A stretch of 64,000 nucleotides of DNA from Sphaerisporangium corydalis (GTDB lineage Bacteria; Actinomycetota; Actinomycetes; Streptosporangiales; Streptosporangiaceae), in assembly GCF_025506355.1 (NCBI RefSeq), contig NZ_JANZYP010000003.1:124001-188000 (forward strand), given 5' to 3'. The notes beneath the pieces were generated by a model. It did not search any database. It worked only from the letters and a program-made list of their open reading frames with translations, and was not told the DNA's origin. Positions 1 through 7,865 of this stretch are shown piece after piece. Each line of letters starts with the position of its first letter. The stretch's first letter is position 1. The position numbers and the translations under genes are program-made.

Positions 1-371
1 GTCTCGAAGACGACCTCCTGGTCCTCGCCCTCCACGGGGTCGGCCGCCACCCTGGTGCCCGAGGGGACGACCGCGTCGGCGGGGCTCCCCTCGGCCAGGG
101 TGAACGTCAGCGGGACGCGCGCCGGGAGCGGCGGCAGCGGCCGGGTGCCGATCAGGTTCAGGAACGCCAGGTAGTCGCGGTCCGGGGCGCGGTTCACCCG
201 CTCGACGACCAGTTCGGCGAACCGGGCGAAGACCCCGATCAGCGCCTCGCCGGCGTCGGGCGGGCCGTCCTGCGCCGGCCGCCACCCGCTGTACCGGGTG
301 GCGAGCCTCTGGGTCTCGGCGATGAGGTCCGCGCGGTCGCGGGGGTCCACCGGCGGCGGCTGCGGCGTCAT
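1..371 (-). CDS. gpJ-like baseplate assembly protein of an eCIS (N-terminal part)
   Basis: Only about 123 N-terminal residues are inside the window; the gene continues past the left edge. The visible part begins MTPQPPPVDPRDRADLIA, has an Arg/Glu-rich helical segment (ELVVERVNRAPDRDYLAFLN), then PLPPLPARVPLTFTLAE and a beta segment with VPSGTRV. This layout is typical of the N terminus of gpJ/Afp11-type 'putative baseplate assembly' proteins, which form the wedges around the spike. The ATG overlaps the stop codon of the gp25-like gene by 4 bp (ATGA), so it is cotranscribed with the preceding structural genes. The family call rests on the fragment plus operon position. Confidence 0.8.
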   Translation of the reverse strand, partial: MTPQPPPVDPRDRADLIAETQRLATRYSGWRPAQDGPPDAGEALIGVFARFAELVVERVNRAPDRDYLAFLNLIGTRPLPPLPARVPLTFTLAEGSPADAVVPSGTRVAADPVEGEDQEVVFE

Positions 372-769
372 GCGAGGTAGAAGGGGTAGACCAGGTTGAA
401 TCGGCTGTTGCTCGATCGCACCTGGTAGTTGATCTCGATGAGCAGGCGGTTCGGGTCCGTGTCGTCCGCGACCGCGTAGACGTCCAGCACGTCGATGCGG
501 GGCTCCCACTCGACCAGGGCCTCGCGCACCGACTCGACGACGGCGCCCGCGGTGGCGGCGTCGCGCACGCCGAACACGTGGTCGTGGATCCGGCACCCGA
601 AGTCCGGGCGCATCACCCGCTCGCCCCGCGCGGTGCCGAGGATCGTCAGCATCGACTGGCGGATGGCCTCGTCTCCGGTCCCGGTCATCGCGATGCCGCC
701 GCCCTGGTCCAGCCGGACGGGGAAGGCCCACCCCCGGCCGAGGAATCCCTGGTCCGTCCCGGCGCTCAT
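368..769 (-). CDS. gp25/GPW-like baseplate protein of an eCIS
   Basis: A 133-residue protein, the usual length for the gp25/gpW lysozyme-like baseplate family (Afp9 in the Serratia antifeeding prophage). The family core is visible as IRQSMLTILGTARGERVMRP followed by DFGCRIHDHVFG, with a C-terminal beta segment ending in YQVRSSNSRFNLVYPFYLA. In contractile tails this protein nucleates sheath assembly at the baseplate. It sits between the PAAR-like tip gene and the gpJ-like gene with ATGA overlaps on both sides, the normal order in eCIS loci. Function is inferred from family and position. Confidence 0.88.
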   Translation of the reverse strand: MSAGTDQGFLGRGWAFPVRLDQGGGIAMTGTGDEAIRQSMLTILGTARGERVMRPDFGCRIHDHVFGVRDAATAGAVVESVREALVEWEPRIDVLDVYAVADDTDPNRLLIEINYQVRSSNSRFNLVYPFYLA

Positions 770-1167
770 CCGATCAGTACGGTGCCGGACGCGACCACCG
801 TCCCCGACGGGAGATCGGACGGATCGTTGCAGGTCAGGGCCTTGTCCCCGGTGCGCGCCGCGGGTTTTCCGTTGATCGTGACGGTCGCGCTGCCGCCCTG
901 GACGGTCGCGCGGTTCGACGGGGGGCGCTGGAACCCGGTGCCGGGGGCCGTCGGCATGTGCGCGGGCGTGTTGTCCGCGGTGCTGCCGGCCACCGCCGCC
1001 GGCCGGCCCATGATGAGCACGTCGGTGCTCAGCCCGCCGTTGAGCACACCGGTGAAGGCGTGCGGCAGCGGCGTGGGGGTCGGGTCCTTTCCCGGGGTCG
1101 GCACCATGACGACGTGGACGTCGGTGGCGACGACCCGGTCGCCCTGTTTGGCCGCCGGCTGGCCCAT
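766..1167 (-). CDS. PAAR-like spike-tip protein of an eCIS
   Basis: A 133-residue PAAR-domain protein. It starts MGQPAAKQGDRVVATD and has two later repeats of the PAAR type (VLIMGRPAAVAGS and VTINGKPAARTGDK), separated by a Pro/Gly-rich stretch, ending with SGTVLIG. PAAR proteins form the sharp, often metal-binding cone on the central spike (Afp10 position). An ATG further upstream in frame would make 259 residues, but that extension is Arg-rich shadow of the overlapping spike gene, so the internal ATG is chosen. It is preceded by GGAACCAGCGAGGAGACC, which contains a good ribosome-binding site. The 3' end overlaps the next start by 4 bp. Confidence 0.87.
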   Translation of the reverse strand: MGQPAAKQGDRVVATDVHVVMVPTPGKDPTPTPLPHAFTGVLNGGLSTDVLIMGRPAAVAGSTADNTPAHMPTAPGTGFQRPPSNRATVQGGSATVTINGKPAARTGDKALTCNDPSDLPSGTVVASGTVLIG

Positions 1168-1187
1168 CGTGGTCTCCTCGCTGGTTC

Positions 1188-1826
1188 CTAGTTGATGTTG
1201 ACGGTCTGGCCCTTGGCCGTCAGCCGGCCGTCGGCCTTCAGCGCGAGTTCGGTGGCGGCCTGGATCTTCACGTCCGTCTTGGAGGTGATCTCCACGGCCT
1301 GGCCGCTCAGCGTGAGCTTCCCGCTCGCGGAGGTGACGGCGACGTCGGCGTCCGCGCTGATCGTGATCGTGCCGTCCTTGGTGCTGATCACGATGCTGTT
1401 CTTCTCGCTCTTGTCCACGATCTCGATCCGCTCCTCGCCGTCGGTGTCGACCAGGCGGATCACGTGACCGTTGCGCGACCTGATCACGCGGACGTCGTTC
1501 TTGCCGTCGTCGTTGGTCTCGGGCGGGTGGTCCTCGCCGTTCCACAGCCCGCCGAGCACGTACGGGGACGCGGGGTCGCCGTAGGAGAAGGCCACCAGCA
1601 CCTCGTCGTCGACCTCGGGCAGGAAGTAGACGCCCCGGCCCGCGCCCGCCATGGGCGAGGCGACCCGCGCCCAGCCGCTCTCCAGCTCGCCGGCCATCCA
1701 GGGCAGCTTGAGCCGGACGCGCCCGAGCCCGTCGGGGTCCTTGTTGTTGGTCACGATCCCGGACGCCACCCCGTAGAACCGGCCGTGCGTCGCCGCGGGC
1801 CCGAACAGCTCGCCCAAGTTCGTCAT
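1188..1826 (-). CDS. gpV/VgrG-like spike protein of an eCIS
   Basis: A 212-residue phage baseplate assembly protein V-type spike (C-terminal half of Afp8/VgrG). The gp5 OB-fold is visible as FYGVASGIVTNNKDPDGLGR followed by VRLKLPWMAGELESGWARVA and the loop FLPEVDDEVLVAFSYGDP. The C-terminal part is a run of short beta repeats (IVISTKDGTITISADADVAV and so on), as in the triple-stranded beta-helix needle. It lies between the gpD-like hub gene, which it overlaps by 4 bp, and the PAAR gene, so the hub, spike and tip genes are consecutive. No C-terminal toxin extension is present. Confidence 0.9.
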   Translation of the reverse strand: MTNLGELFGPAATHGRFYGVASGIVTNNKDPDGLGRVRLKLPWMAGELESGWARVASPMAGAGRGVYFLPEVDDEVLVAFSYGDPASPYVLGGLWNGEDHPPETNDDGKNDVRVIRSRNGHVIRLVDTDGEERIEIVDKSEKNSIVISTKDGTITISADADVAVTSASGKLTLSGQAVEITSKTDVKIQAATELALKADGRLTAKGQTVNIN

Positions 1827-2878
1827 GCCGAGTTCCTCCTCATGTTCATGGAGGTCAGGTACCCCTCGCCCGGCGCGACCGTGTGCGTGACACAGGTGAG
1901 GTAGTAGGTGCCGCTGAAGGTCTCGCCCGCCCCCTGGACGTCGACGACCGTGCCGGCGCGCAGGCCGGGGCGCCCCGAGCAGACGGCCTCCCCCTGGACG
2001 AAGGACAGCGCCATCTCCTGGAACAGCCCGCGCGCCATGTCGTCGGCCCGCGCCTTGGACTCGACCGGCACGTCCACCTGGGCGGTCCCGGACGCGCCGA
2101 ACGCCCGCCGGGTGCGGCGCGGCCCCGGAGTACCGCCCCCCATCGCCGTCGCCTGCCCGCTGTCGGCCGTGGCCACGACCGCGCTCTTGGTCCCGGCGTC
2201 CCAGCCGCGCACGGTCACCTCGTCCACCTGGCTCAGCGAACGGAGCCTCGGGGTGAACTCGGTGAGGTCCTGGCCGACGTGCAGGGTGGCCACGGCCGGC
2301 CTGGTGTGCTGGGGCGGCCGGAAGTAGAGCACCTTGTCCCGTACGTACACCTCGTGCCCGATCAGGCCGGCGCGGGCGCGGAGGAACTCCAGGTCGGTCT
2401 GGTCGTGCTGGAGCACGTAGTCGAAGACGGGCCCGCTGTCGCTCACCTCGGCGCGCAGCCCGGCGCCGCGCGCGACCGTGCGCACGATCGCGCTGTCCTT
2501 CACCTTCGAGAACGTGCGGGTCTTGCGGCCCCGCGCCAGGCGGTGCCGCAGGTCGTACCCCCGGACGGTCAGCATGGGCGGCCGGTCGGGGCCGAACGCG
2601 GGCTCCAGGCTGGTGACCTCGCCGGTGATGACCTTCTCGGGGGCGCCGGCGGGGCCGAGCGCGATCTGCACCTCGGCGCCGAGCGCGAACAGCGGCGAGT
2701 CCGACCAGGTGACCTTGAGCCGGTCCTGGTCCCAGTTGTAGAGCACCACCGCGAACATGCTGAGCGCGCTGAGGTCGTCGACGACGGTGACCGACTCGAT
2801 GTCGATCCTGGCGTCCAGGGGCAGGCGGGCGCCGTCCACCCGGATGTCGATGCCGGGCACCATGCCGGAGGTCGTCAC
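1823..2878 (-). CDS. Phage late control gpD-like hub protein of an eCIS
   Basis: A 351-residue member of the phage late control D (gp27/Afp8 N-terminal) family, which forms the trimeric hub below the tube. Seen in the sequence: an N-terminal beta domain (GIDIRVDGARLPLDARIDIE), the characteristic segment VRGYDLRHRLARGRKTRTF, and the helix-rich part DYVLQHDQTDLEFLRARAGL that is typical of the family. Its end overlaps the start of the spike gene by 4 bp, so hub and spike are separate genes here, whereas in Afp8 and VgrG they are fused. Confidence 0.9.
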   Translation of the reverse strand: MTTSGMVPGIDIRVDGARLPLDARIDIESVTVVDDLSALSMFAVVLYNWDQDRLKVTWSDSPLFALGAEVQIALGPAGAPEKVITGEVTSLEPAFGPDRPPMLTVRGYDLRHRLARGRKTRTFSKVKDSAIVRTVARGAGLRAEVSDSGPVFDYVLQHDQTDLEFLRARAGLIGHEVYVRDKVLYFRPPQHTRPAVATLHVGQDLTEFTPRLRSLSQVDEVTVRGWDAGTKSAVVATADSGQATAMGGGTPGPRRTRRAFGASGTAQVDVPVESKARADDMARGLFQEMALSFVQGEAVCSGRPGLRAGTVVDVQGAGETFSGTYYLTCVTHTVAPGEGYLTSMNMRRNSA

Positions 2879-2888
2879 GGTCGCCCTC

Positions 2889-3674
2889 CTAGGAGTCCAG
2901 CTTGGGGATCGTCAGGACGGTTCCCGGCGGGAGGCGGCGCGGGTTGACGATGGCGTTCGCCCTGGCGATGTGCCGCCACAACCCCGGATCGCCGTACTCC
3001 TCCGCCGCGATGCTGTGCACGGTGTCGTGGCGCCGGACGGTCCGGGTCTTCACCACGTCGGCGGAGTTCATCTCGCGCGCCTTGTAGTGCGCCTTGGTCT
3101 GGAACTCCAGGAAGACGCACGACATGGTGGCGCGGACCGGCGTGCCGTCGGCGAGGAAGAGGGTGAAACGCTGGTCGAGCTGCGTCAGCACCCCCGTGAA
3201 GATGTACGCGGCCCCCCACACCAGGCGGCAGATGGGCGGCCGGTGGGTCTCCCTGTCGACCTCGGCGAGCTTGGCCACCTGGTCGGTGAGCCGCCGCACG
3301 TCGGTCGCGTCGCTCCCCTGGAAGGGGTTCTCCGGGAGCGCGAGGGACGCCGCGCGCTGGAGGGCGGACGCCTCCGACCTGGACTCGTAGGTGTCGAAGA
3401 AGAGCTCGATCGACAGCGTCTCGGCGCCCACGTACAGGAACTGCTGCTCGGTGTCGGCCCAGGTCCAGCCGCTGCTCTGGTGGGCCACCTTGTTCTGGTG
3501 CCAGCCGACCGAGCGCGACCGGCTGATCTCGTGCGGGTTGAACAGCGCCTCCACCGAGTCGCCGGTCCACTTGCCGCTCTTGTCGTAGTCGATGCGCAGC
3601 TTCTTCAGCCCGCCGCCGCCGGGGCCGAGACCGAGCACCTCGGAGGCCACTCCGGCCTTGTTGATCGCCATCAC
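2889..3674 (-). CDS. LysM-containing tube/baseplate adaptor of an eCIS
   Basis: A 261-residue protein of the CIS adaptor type (Afp7-like). The N-terminal domain contains LKKLRIDYDKSGKWTGDSVE and ALFNPHEISRSRSVGWHQNK, the pattern of the 'CIS tube/LysM' family. The C-terminal 55 residues are a LysM module (VRRHDTVHSIAAEEYGDPGL, then VNPRRLPPGTVLTIP). In related particles this protein connects inner tube to hub, and LysM serves assembly rather than wall binding. The start is one of two adjacent ATG codons and overlaps the stop of the disordered protein gene. Confidence 0.88.
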   Translation of the reverse strand: MMAINKAGVASEVLGLGPGGGGLKKLRIDYDKSGKWTGDSVEALFNPHEISRSRSVGWHQNKVAHQSSGWTWADTEQQFLYVGAETLSIELFFDTYESRSEASALQRAASLALPENPFQGSDATDVRRLTDQVAKLAEVDRETHRPPICRLVWGAAYIFTGVLTQLDQRFTLFLADGTPVRATMSCVFLEFQTKAHYKAREMNSADVVKTRTVRRHDTVHSIAAEEYGDPGLWRHIARANAIVNPRRLPPGTVLTIPKLDS

Positions 3675-5146
3675 CGCGTCCCCCGGCGCTCGGCCTCGAT
3701 GGCGAGGCGCCGGGCGAACCGGCGGTGCACGGTCTCCACGATGTGGTCGATGTCGACCGGCGCGGGGGACGCGGGACGCGCCTGGCCTCGCGCGGCGTGC
3801 GCGTCTCCGTCCAGGGGGACCGTGCGCGCCGGGACCGTGCGCGCGGGTTCCGGTCGTACGGGCGGGCCGGCGGCGGCTGCCCGTCCGTTCCGCCCGGGCG
3901 AGGGATCCGCCGGGGCGCGGGCCAGGAGCAGCGGCTCGCCGGTACGCAGCGGCGGGCGCGCCGGGGCCACCAGGGGGAGGCCTCCCGTGGCCGCCGCGTG
4001 GTCCGCGTGGTCTGGACGGGTGGGGCGCGCGATCGGCGGTGCCACGGAGCCGACAGCCGGCGCGCGGTGGTCCACGGGGGTGACCGGACGCCGGTCCACG
4101 GCCGCGCCGGAAGGCCGGTCCACGGACGGCTGGTTCAGGGACGGCCGGTCCAGGGGAGAGACGACCGGCGGCCCGCCGGCCCGGTCCCGTGAGGCCGTAC
4201 GGACGTGACCCGCGGCGCCGGCCTCCGGCGCGCGGGCGCGCGTACGGGGGAGGCCCGGCGACCCGGGGCGCGCGGTCCGCCCGGGGGAGGGGGCGGCGAG
4301 CTTCCGCTGCACGACCAGCGGGCCGCCCGCCGCCGGGCCAGGGGTCACCGGTCGGGCTGGGGCCGTCGAAGGGGACGCCGCGGTGCCCGGACCGGCCGCC
4401 GCGTGGCCGCCTGTCCCCGGATCCGCCGCCCGCCGCACGGCCGTCCCCGGCGGGGCCGACGAGGGGCCGATCGTGTCCGGTACCGGGCCGGTCGTGCCAA
4501 GGCCCGTCGTTCCAAGGCCGGTCGTACCAGGGCCGGTCGTACCAAGGCCCGTCGTACCAGGGCCGGTCGTCCCAGATCCGGCGAGCGGAAGCGGGGCGCC
4601 GGCCGGAACCCCGCCGGGCGCGGGACGGGTGAGCGGTGCCGCGCCGTGCGACCCCGGGCCGGAGAACGCGACCGGCTCACGCGAGCGCACACCGTCCGAG
4701 ACCCCGGACACCACAGGTACCCCGGACACGATCGGGACACCCGCCGCCGGAACCCCGCCCGGCACGGGCCCGCCGGCCCCCACGGGCATTCCGCCGGCCA
4801 CGGGCATTCCGGCGGTCACCGGCAGGCCGGCGGCCATCGGCATCTCGGCCGCCACCGCCACCCCGCCGGACACGGGGGAGACGGCAACCGGGACGCCGGC
4901 GGACGCCGGGCCATCGGCCGCCACCGGCTTCCCGTACACGACCGGCGTGGCCGCGCCATCGGACTCCGGCGCCGCGCGCCGCGCCGCCAGCTCGGCCAGG
5001 GGCAGATGGGGCATCATCCCGCGATGGCGGGCCAGGATCTCCCGCGCCGGAGCGGGGTCGAGCACACCGGGACGCAGGGCGCGCCGCTCCAGCCGGCGGA
5101 CCAGCGCGGGGTCCCAGGGGGGTTCGGCCAGGTGCTCAGCCCGCAT
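3671..5146 (-). CDS. Long low-complexity eCIS-associated protein, function unknown
   Basis: A 491-residue protein with conserved-looking ends and a disordered middle. The N-terminal about 60 residues are helical and charged (PPWDPALVRRLERRALRPGV and HRGMMPHLPLAELAARRA). The C terminus is another helix (DIDHIVETVHRRFARRLAIE). Between them lie about 400 residues of Pro, Gly, Ala, Val and Thr, including repeated PV-AG units and a run of five-residue GTTGP/GTTGL repeats encoded by 15-bp DNA repeats. Position between the second tube gene and the LysM adaptor is constant in a tightly overlapping operon, so it is probably a particle component. A flexible linker, length-determining or packaging role is possible, but none is shown. 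I do not recognise a characterised homologue. Confidence 0.75.
   Translation of the reverse strand: MRAEHLAEPPWDPALVRRLERRALRPGVLDPAPAREILARHRGMMPHLPLAELAARRAAPESDGAATPVVYGKPVAADGPASAGVPVAVSPVSGGVAVAAEMPMAAGLPVTAGMPVAGGMPVGAGGPVPGGVPAAGVPIVSGVPVVSGVSDGVRSREPVAFSGPGSHGAAPLTRPAPGGVPAGAPLPLAGSGTTGPGTTGLGTTGPGTTGLGTTGLGTTGPVPDTIGPSSAPPGTAVRRAADPGTGGHAAAGPGTAASPSTAPARPVTPGPAAGGPLVVQRKLAAPSPGRTARPGSPGLPRTRARAPEAGAAGHVRTASRDRAGGPPVVSPLDRPSLNQPSVDRPSGAAVDRRPVTPVDHRAPAVGSVAPPIARPTRPDHADHAAATGGLPLVAPARPPLRTGEPLLLARAPADPSPGRNGRAAAAGPPVRPEPARTVPARTVPLDGDAHAARGQARPASPAPVDIDHIVETVHRRFARRLAIEAERRGTR
4485..4574. repeat. Six tandem 15-bp repeats inside the low-complexity eCIS gene
   Basis: Six consecutive units of the form (a/g)ggcc(g/c)gtcgt-cca, differing at one to three bases each. 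On the minus strand they encode the alternating pentapeptides GTTGP and GTTGL. The register is exact, so unit number can change by slippage without breaking the reading frame. Confidence 0.9.
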
Positions 5147-5699
5147 TGCCGGCCTCCCGCGCCACCTGCACGGCGCCGTGCGCGAGGGCGGCCGCCTGCC
5201 CGAGCAGCGGCTTGGTCAGCCCCTCGTGCGCCAGCTCGATCGCCTCGAACGCGACCTGGTCGCCGCGCGCGTCGAAGGCGGGACCGGTCCAGCGCACCGG
5301 CAGGGCGTTGCGGAAGTTCCACCACATCACCGGTATCTGGCGCCCGTCGAGCAGCATGATGGTGCCGTTCTTGCGGTGGATCACGCCGCGCACGGCGTTG
5401 TAGTGCCAGTTCCACATCACGCTGTTCGCGGTGAGCCCCCGGGTCAGCACCAGGTTCGAGTGGCTCGCCACACTGGGCAGCCGGTGCACGAACCCGTTGA
5501 CGCCGCCCTCGCGGTAGTCCTCGGTCTCGACCCGGCTCTCCAGGCCGCTCACCTCGCTGCACCCGCCGAGCAGGAGCCCCTCGATCTCGACGGCGAAGTT
5601 GAACGCGGGGAAGGGCTCGAGCAGGGGGCGCGCCGGCGCCCAGTTCCCGGCCGCGGACGGCAGCCAGCTCAGGCCGAGCGGCACTCCCGTGGACGTCAT
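5136..5699 (-). CDS. Second inner-tube-like (gp19/Hcp-type) protein of an eCIS
   Basis: A 187-residue paralogue of the main tube protein encoded at 6237-6680. The family pattern FPAFNFAVEIEGLLLGGCSE, then SGLESRVETEDYREGG and the LVLTRGLTANSVMWNWHYNA segment match gp19/Afp5-type tube proteins. It differs from the main tube protein by an N-terminal extension of about 30 residues and a C-terminal Ala-rich helix after EAIELAHEGL. In eCIS such minor tube paralogues sit at the tube-baseplate junction. It overlaps the DUF6760 gene by 4 bp upstream and the low-complexity gene by 11 bp downstream. Confidence 0.88.
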   Translation of the reverse strand: MTSTGVPLGLSWLPSAAGNWAPARPLLEPFPAFNFAVEIEGLLLGGCSEVSGLESRVETEDYREGGVNGFVHRLPSVASHSNLVLTRGLTANSVMWNWHYNAVRGVIHRKNGTIMLLDGRQIPVMWWNFRNALPVRWTGPAFDARGDQVAFEAIELAHEGLTKPLLGQAAALAHGAVQVAREAGNAG

Positions 5700-5869
5700 G
5701 GCCGGTCACCTCCCTGTTCGTTGAGCCGCCCGTTGATGCGGGCCACCTCGGTCACCCACCGCTGCCGTTCGCGGTGGTCCAGCCGCATGATCTCCTGGTA
5801 GGCCCAGTGAAAGTGATAGGCCAAGTACGCCACCTCCTCGTGCAGCCGGTCCGCGGGGTAGCGTGTCAT
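5696..5869 (-). CDS. DUF6760-type small eCIS protein
   Basis: A 57-residue protein that begins MTRYPADRLHEEVAYLAYHF and continues with HWAYQEIMRLDHRERQRWVT and EVARINGRLNEQ. This is the compact helical pattern I associate with DUF6760, a small protein found between tube genes in actinobacterial and other eCIS operons. The ATG overlaps the stop of the preceding Cys-pair protein and the TGA overlaps the ATG of the second tube protein, so it is translationally coupled on both sides. Function unknown; a chaperone or assembly role would fit size and place. Confidence 0.8.
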   Translation of the reverse strand: MTRYPADRLHEEVAYLAYHFHWAYQEIMRLDHRERQRWVTEVARINGRLNEQGGDRP

Positions 5870-6246
5870 TCCCCCGGGCCGGCGGTCTCCACTTCGAACG
5901 CCCCCGCGCAGTGCGGGCAGTCGACCAGGATCCGGGTGTGCCCGGTCAGGTTGACCCGCTGGTAGAGGTCCTGGAGGTAGGCGAGGTCCGCCGAGTACAT
6001 GTTCTCGACGGCCGCGGTGTTGACGTGGTCGAGCGTCCCGAGCCGCGTGATCACCCGGGCCAGCAGGATGATGACCAGGTACCCGGGATTGGAGCGGACC
6101 CGGGGGTCCTTGATCGGCTCGATCTCGTCGAACGCCGTGGCCAGGCGCATCGTCCCCTCACGGTGCACGGTCCCGTCGGGGGTCACCAGCCCGCGCGGGA
6201 GGGTGAAGGGGAACTCGGTCCGGAGCGCGCCGTCGCCTAGCTCCAC
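5866..6246 (-). CDS. eCIS tail assembly protein with C-terminal CxxC
   Basis: About 126 residues from a GTG that overlaps the end of the tube gene. Readable core: TEFPFTLPRGLVTPDGTVHR, MRLATAFDEIEPIKDPRVRS, YLVIILLARVITRLGTLDHV, and a C terminus with TRILVDCPHCAGAFEVE. The family is usually annotated as a phage tail assembly protein and sits directly downstream of the main tube gene. The CPHC motif could bind zinc, though only one Cys pair is visible. A much longer in-frame ORF runs upstream, but it is the shadow of the tube and sheath genes; the GTG gives the overlap typical of this operon. Confidence 0.78.
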   Translation of the reverse strand: MELGDGALRTEFPFTLPRGLVTPDGTVHREGTMRLATAFDEIEPIKDPRVRSNPGYLVIILLARVITRLGTLDHVNTAAVENMYSADLAYLQDLYQRVNLTGHTRILVDCPHCAGAFEVETAGPGE

Positions 6247-6680
6247 TTGTCGACCTCGATCCTCTCGTAGGCGAGGGTGACCTGCTCGACGGCGATCTCG
6301 TCGGAGGCGGCGGACAGGCTCGGCCCCGTCCACGACTTCGGCCAGCACGCGAAGACGTTCCACGTGATCTTGGCGTTGCCCGTGTGGTCCAGCAGGGTGA
6401 TCGAGATGTCGTGCCGCTCGACCGACCCCTTCGCGGCCTTGTCCCGCCACTCCCACAGCTTGCTGTCGAAGGTCAGCCCACGGCTGAGCGTGATGTCGCC
6501 GTAGGTGTTCAGGCCGGGGATCTTCCGCACGCTGAGGCTGCGGTCCGTCCCTTCCCGGTACTCGCTGGCGTTCTGGCTGCTCTCCAGCCCCGAGCACTCG
6601 CGGAAGCCCGCGCGCGTGATGCCGTCCAGCTCCACCGCGAAGTTGTAGCCGGCATACGGATCCACCCTGTTCGCCATCAT
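6237..6680 (-). CDS. Main inner-tube protein (gp19/Hcp-type) of an eCIS
   Basis: A 147-residue tube protein, the standard length. It reads VDPYAGYNFAVELDGITRAG, then ECSGLESSQNASEYREGTDR, ITLSRGLTFDSKLWEWRDKA and a C-terminal EQVTLAYERIEVDKWS. These are the hallmarks of the gp19/Afp1 family that stacks as hexamers within the sheath. Start is one of two adjacent ATG codons preceded by AATGGAGGTCA, a strong ribosome-binding site consistent with high expression. It lies 30 bp after the second sheath gene. Confidence 0.92.
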   Translation of the reverse strand: MMANRVDPYAGYNFAVELDGITRAGFRECSGLESSQNASEYREGTDRSLSVRKIPGLNTYGDITLSRGLTFDSKLWEWRDKAAKGSVERHDISITLLDHTGNAKITWNVFACWPKSWTGPSLSAASDEIAVEQVTLAYERIEVDKWS

Positions 6681-6710
6681 TGACCTCCATTACGGGTTGT
6701 CGGGGGGGTG

Positions 6711-7865
6711 TCACACCGCGTTGATCGTCACTCCGCTGGCTCCCTGGATCACGCGGACGACGATGTACTCGGCGGGCGCGCTGGGCGCCACGCCGATCTC
6801 CGTGACGACCATCCCGGCGTCGACGACCGGGCCCGGGTTGGTCTCGCTGTCGCACTTGACGAAGAACGCCTCCTCCGCCGTCCGGCCCTTCAGGGCGCCC
6901 CGCTGGAACAACCCGTCCAGGTAGGCGGTCAGCTCGCGCATGATCCGCACCCAGAGCCTGATGTCGTTGGGCTCGAAGACCAGGCCGCGCATGAACCGCT
7001 CGACCCACCGGTGCACGTTCGCCACCACGCGCCGCGCGCTCACGTCGCGCCACGCGGGGTCGTCGCTGAGGGTCCGCGCGCCCCACACCCGGATGCCCCG
7101 GCCCGGCAGGGCGCGCACGCAGTTCACCGCCCGCGCGTACAGCTCGCCCGCCTGCTCGGCGGTCAGGTCGCTCCGCAGGTCGAGCGCGCCCTCCACGACC
7201 TCGTTGGCGGGCGCCTTGTGCACGCCCACCCGCCGGTCGCCCCGCGAGTAGACGCCGGCGATGTGGCCGCACGGCGGTACGTGCCTCGGCCGCCCGTCGC
7301 GGTCGCCCACCCGCAGCCACGGGTGGTACAGCGCCCCGTAGGAGCCGGCGGCGCCGTCGGTGGCGTTGAGCGCGTCACGCTGGCCGGCGGCGATCCCGGG
7401 GTCGTCGGTGGCCAGGCAGTCCAGGATGGCGAACCGGTCCCCCCGGTCCCGGCAGTGGCGCAGCAGCGCCCGCTGCGGGCCGGTCACGGTGTCGATCGCC
7501 GAGCCGGGCCGCCAGGCGGCGGCGAGGTCGGGCGCGCAGACCAGGTCGACGTCGTCCACCTCCTCCAGGGCCGCCAGGGCGCGTTCCAGTTCGTCCGGCG
7601 ACGGCGCCGCCGGGTCGGTGTCCGCGAGGCGCACGACGTAGCAGGCCACGCCGTCGTTCTCGAAGAAGCCGCGCACCGCGTCGTGCAGGAACCCCTCCGC
7701 GGGCCCGCCGAACACCGCCTCGAACTCCGGCCACAGCGTGAGCCGGCGCGGGGTGCCGGGGCCGGTGGGCGCCCGGCCGACGAAGGCGGGCACCCCCGTC
7801 AGGAAGTTCGGCGGCGCCGCGGGCAGGACGTTGACCGGGTAGACGCCGGGCGTCAGACCCGTCAC
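6711..7865 (-). CDS. Contractile sheath protein, second copy
   Basis: About 384 residues. The N terminus TGLTPGVYPVNVLPAAPPNF and the C-terminal sheath domain (EEAFFVKCDSETNP, VVTEIGVAPSAPAEYIVVRV) match phage tail sheath proteins. It shares the inner block HVPPCGHIAGVYSRGDRRVG and VHKAPANEV with the neighbouring sheath, so both derive from one ancestor. I take the GTG that overlaps the stop of the first sheath gene (GTGA); an ATG 18 bp upstream is also in frame. Two different sheath proteins in one particle is normal for Afp/PVC-type eCIS, where minor sheaths form the ends. Confidence 0.88.
   Translation of the reverse strand: MTGLTPGVYPVNVLPAAPPNFLTGVPAFVGRAPTGPGTPRRLTLWPEFEAVFGGPAEGFLHDAVRGFFENDGVACYVVRLADTDPAAPSPDELERALAALEEVDDVDLVCAPDLAAAWRPGSAIDTVTGPQRALLRHCRDRGDRFAILDCLATDDPGIAAGQRDALNATDGAAGSYGALYHPWLRVGDRDGRPRHVPPCGHIAGVYSRGDRRVGVHKAPANEVVEGALDLRSDLTAEQAGELYARAVNCVRALPGRGIRVWGARTLSDDPAWRDVSARRVVANVHRWVERFMRGLVFEPNDIRLWVRIMRELTAYLDGLFQRGALKGRTAEEAFFVKCDSETNPGPVVDAGMVVTEIGVAPSAPAEYIVVRVIQGASGVTINAV

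Noticed and set aside
4485-4574. Possible CRISPR or regulatory repeats
   Set aside because: The 15-bp units are in frame with a coding sequence and encode pentapeptides.
6247-7320. Upstream extension of the tail assembly protein frame
   Set aside because: It is Arg-rich antiparallel-frame sequence over the tube and sheath genes.
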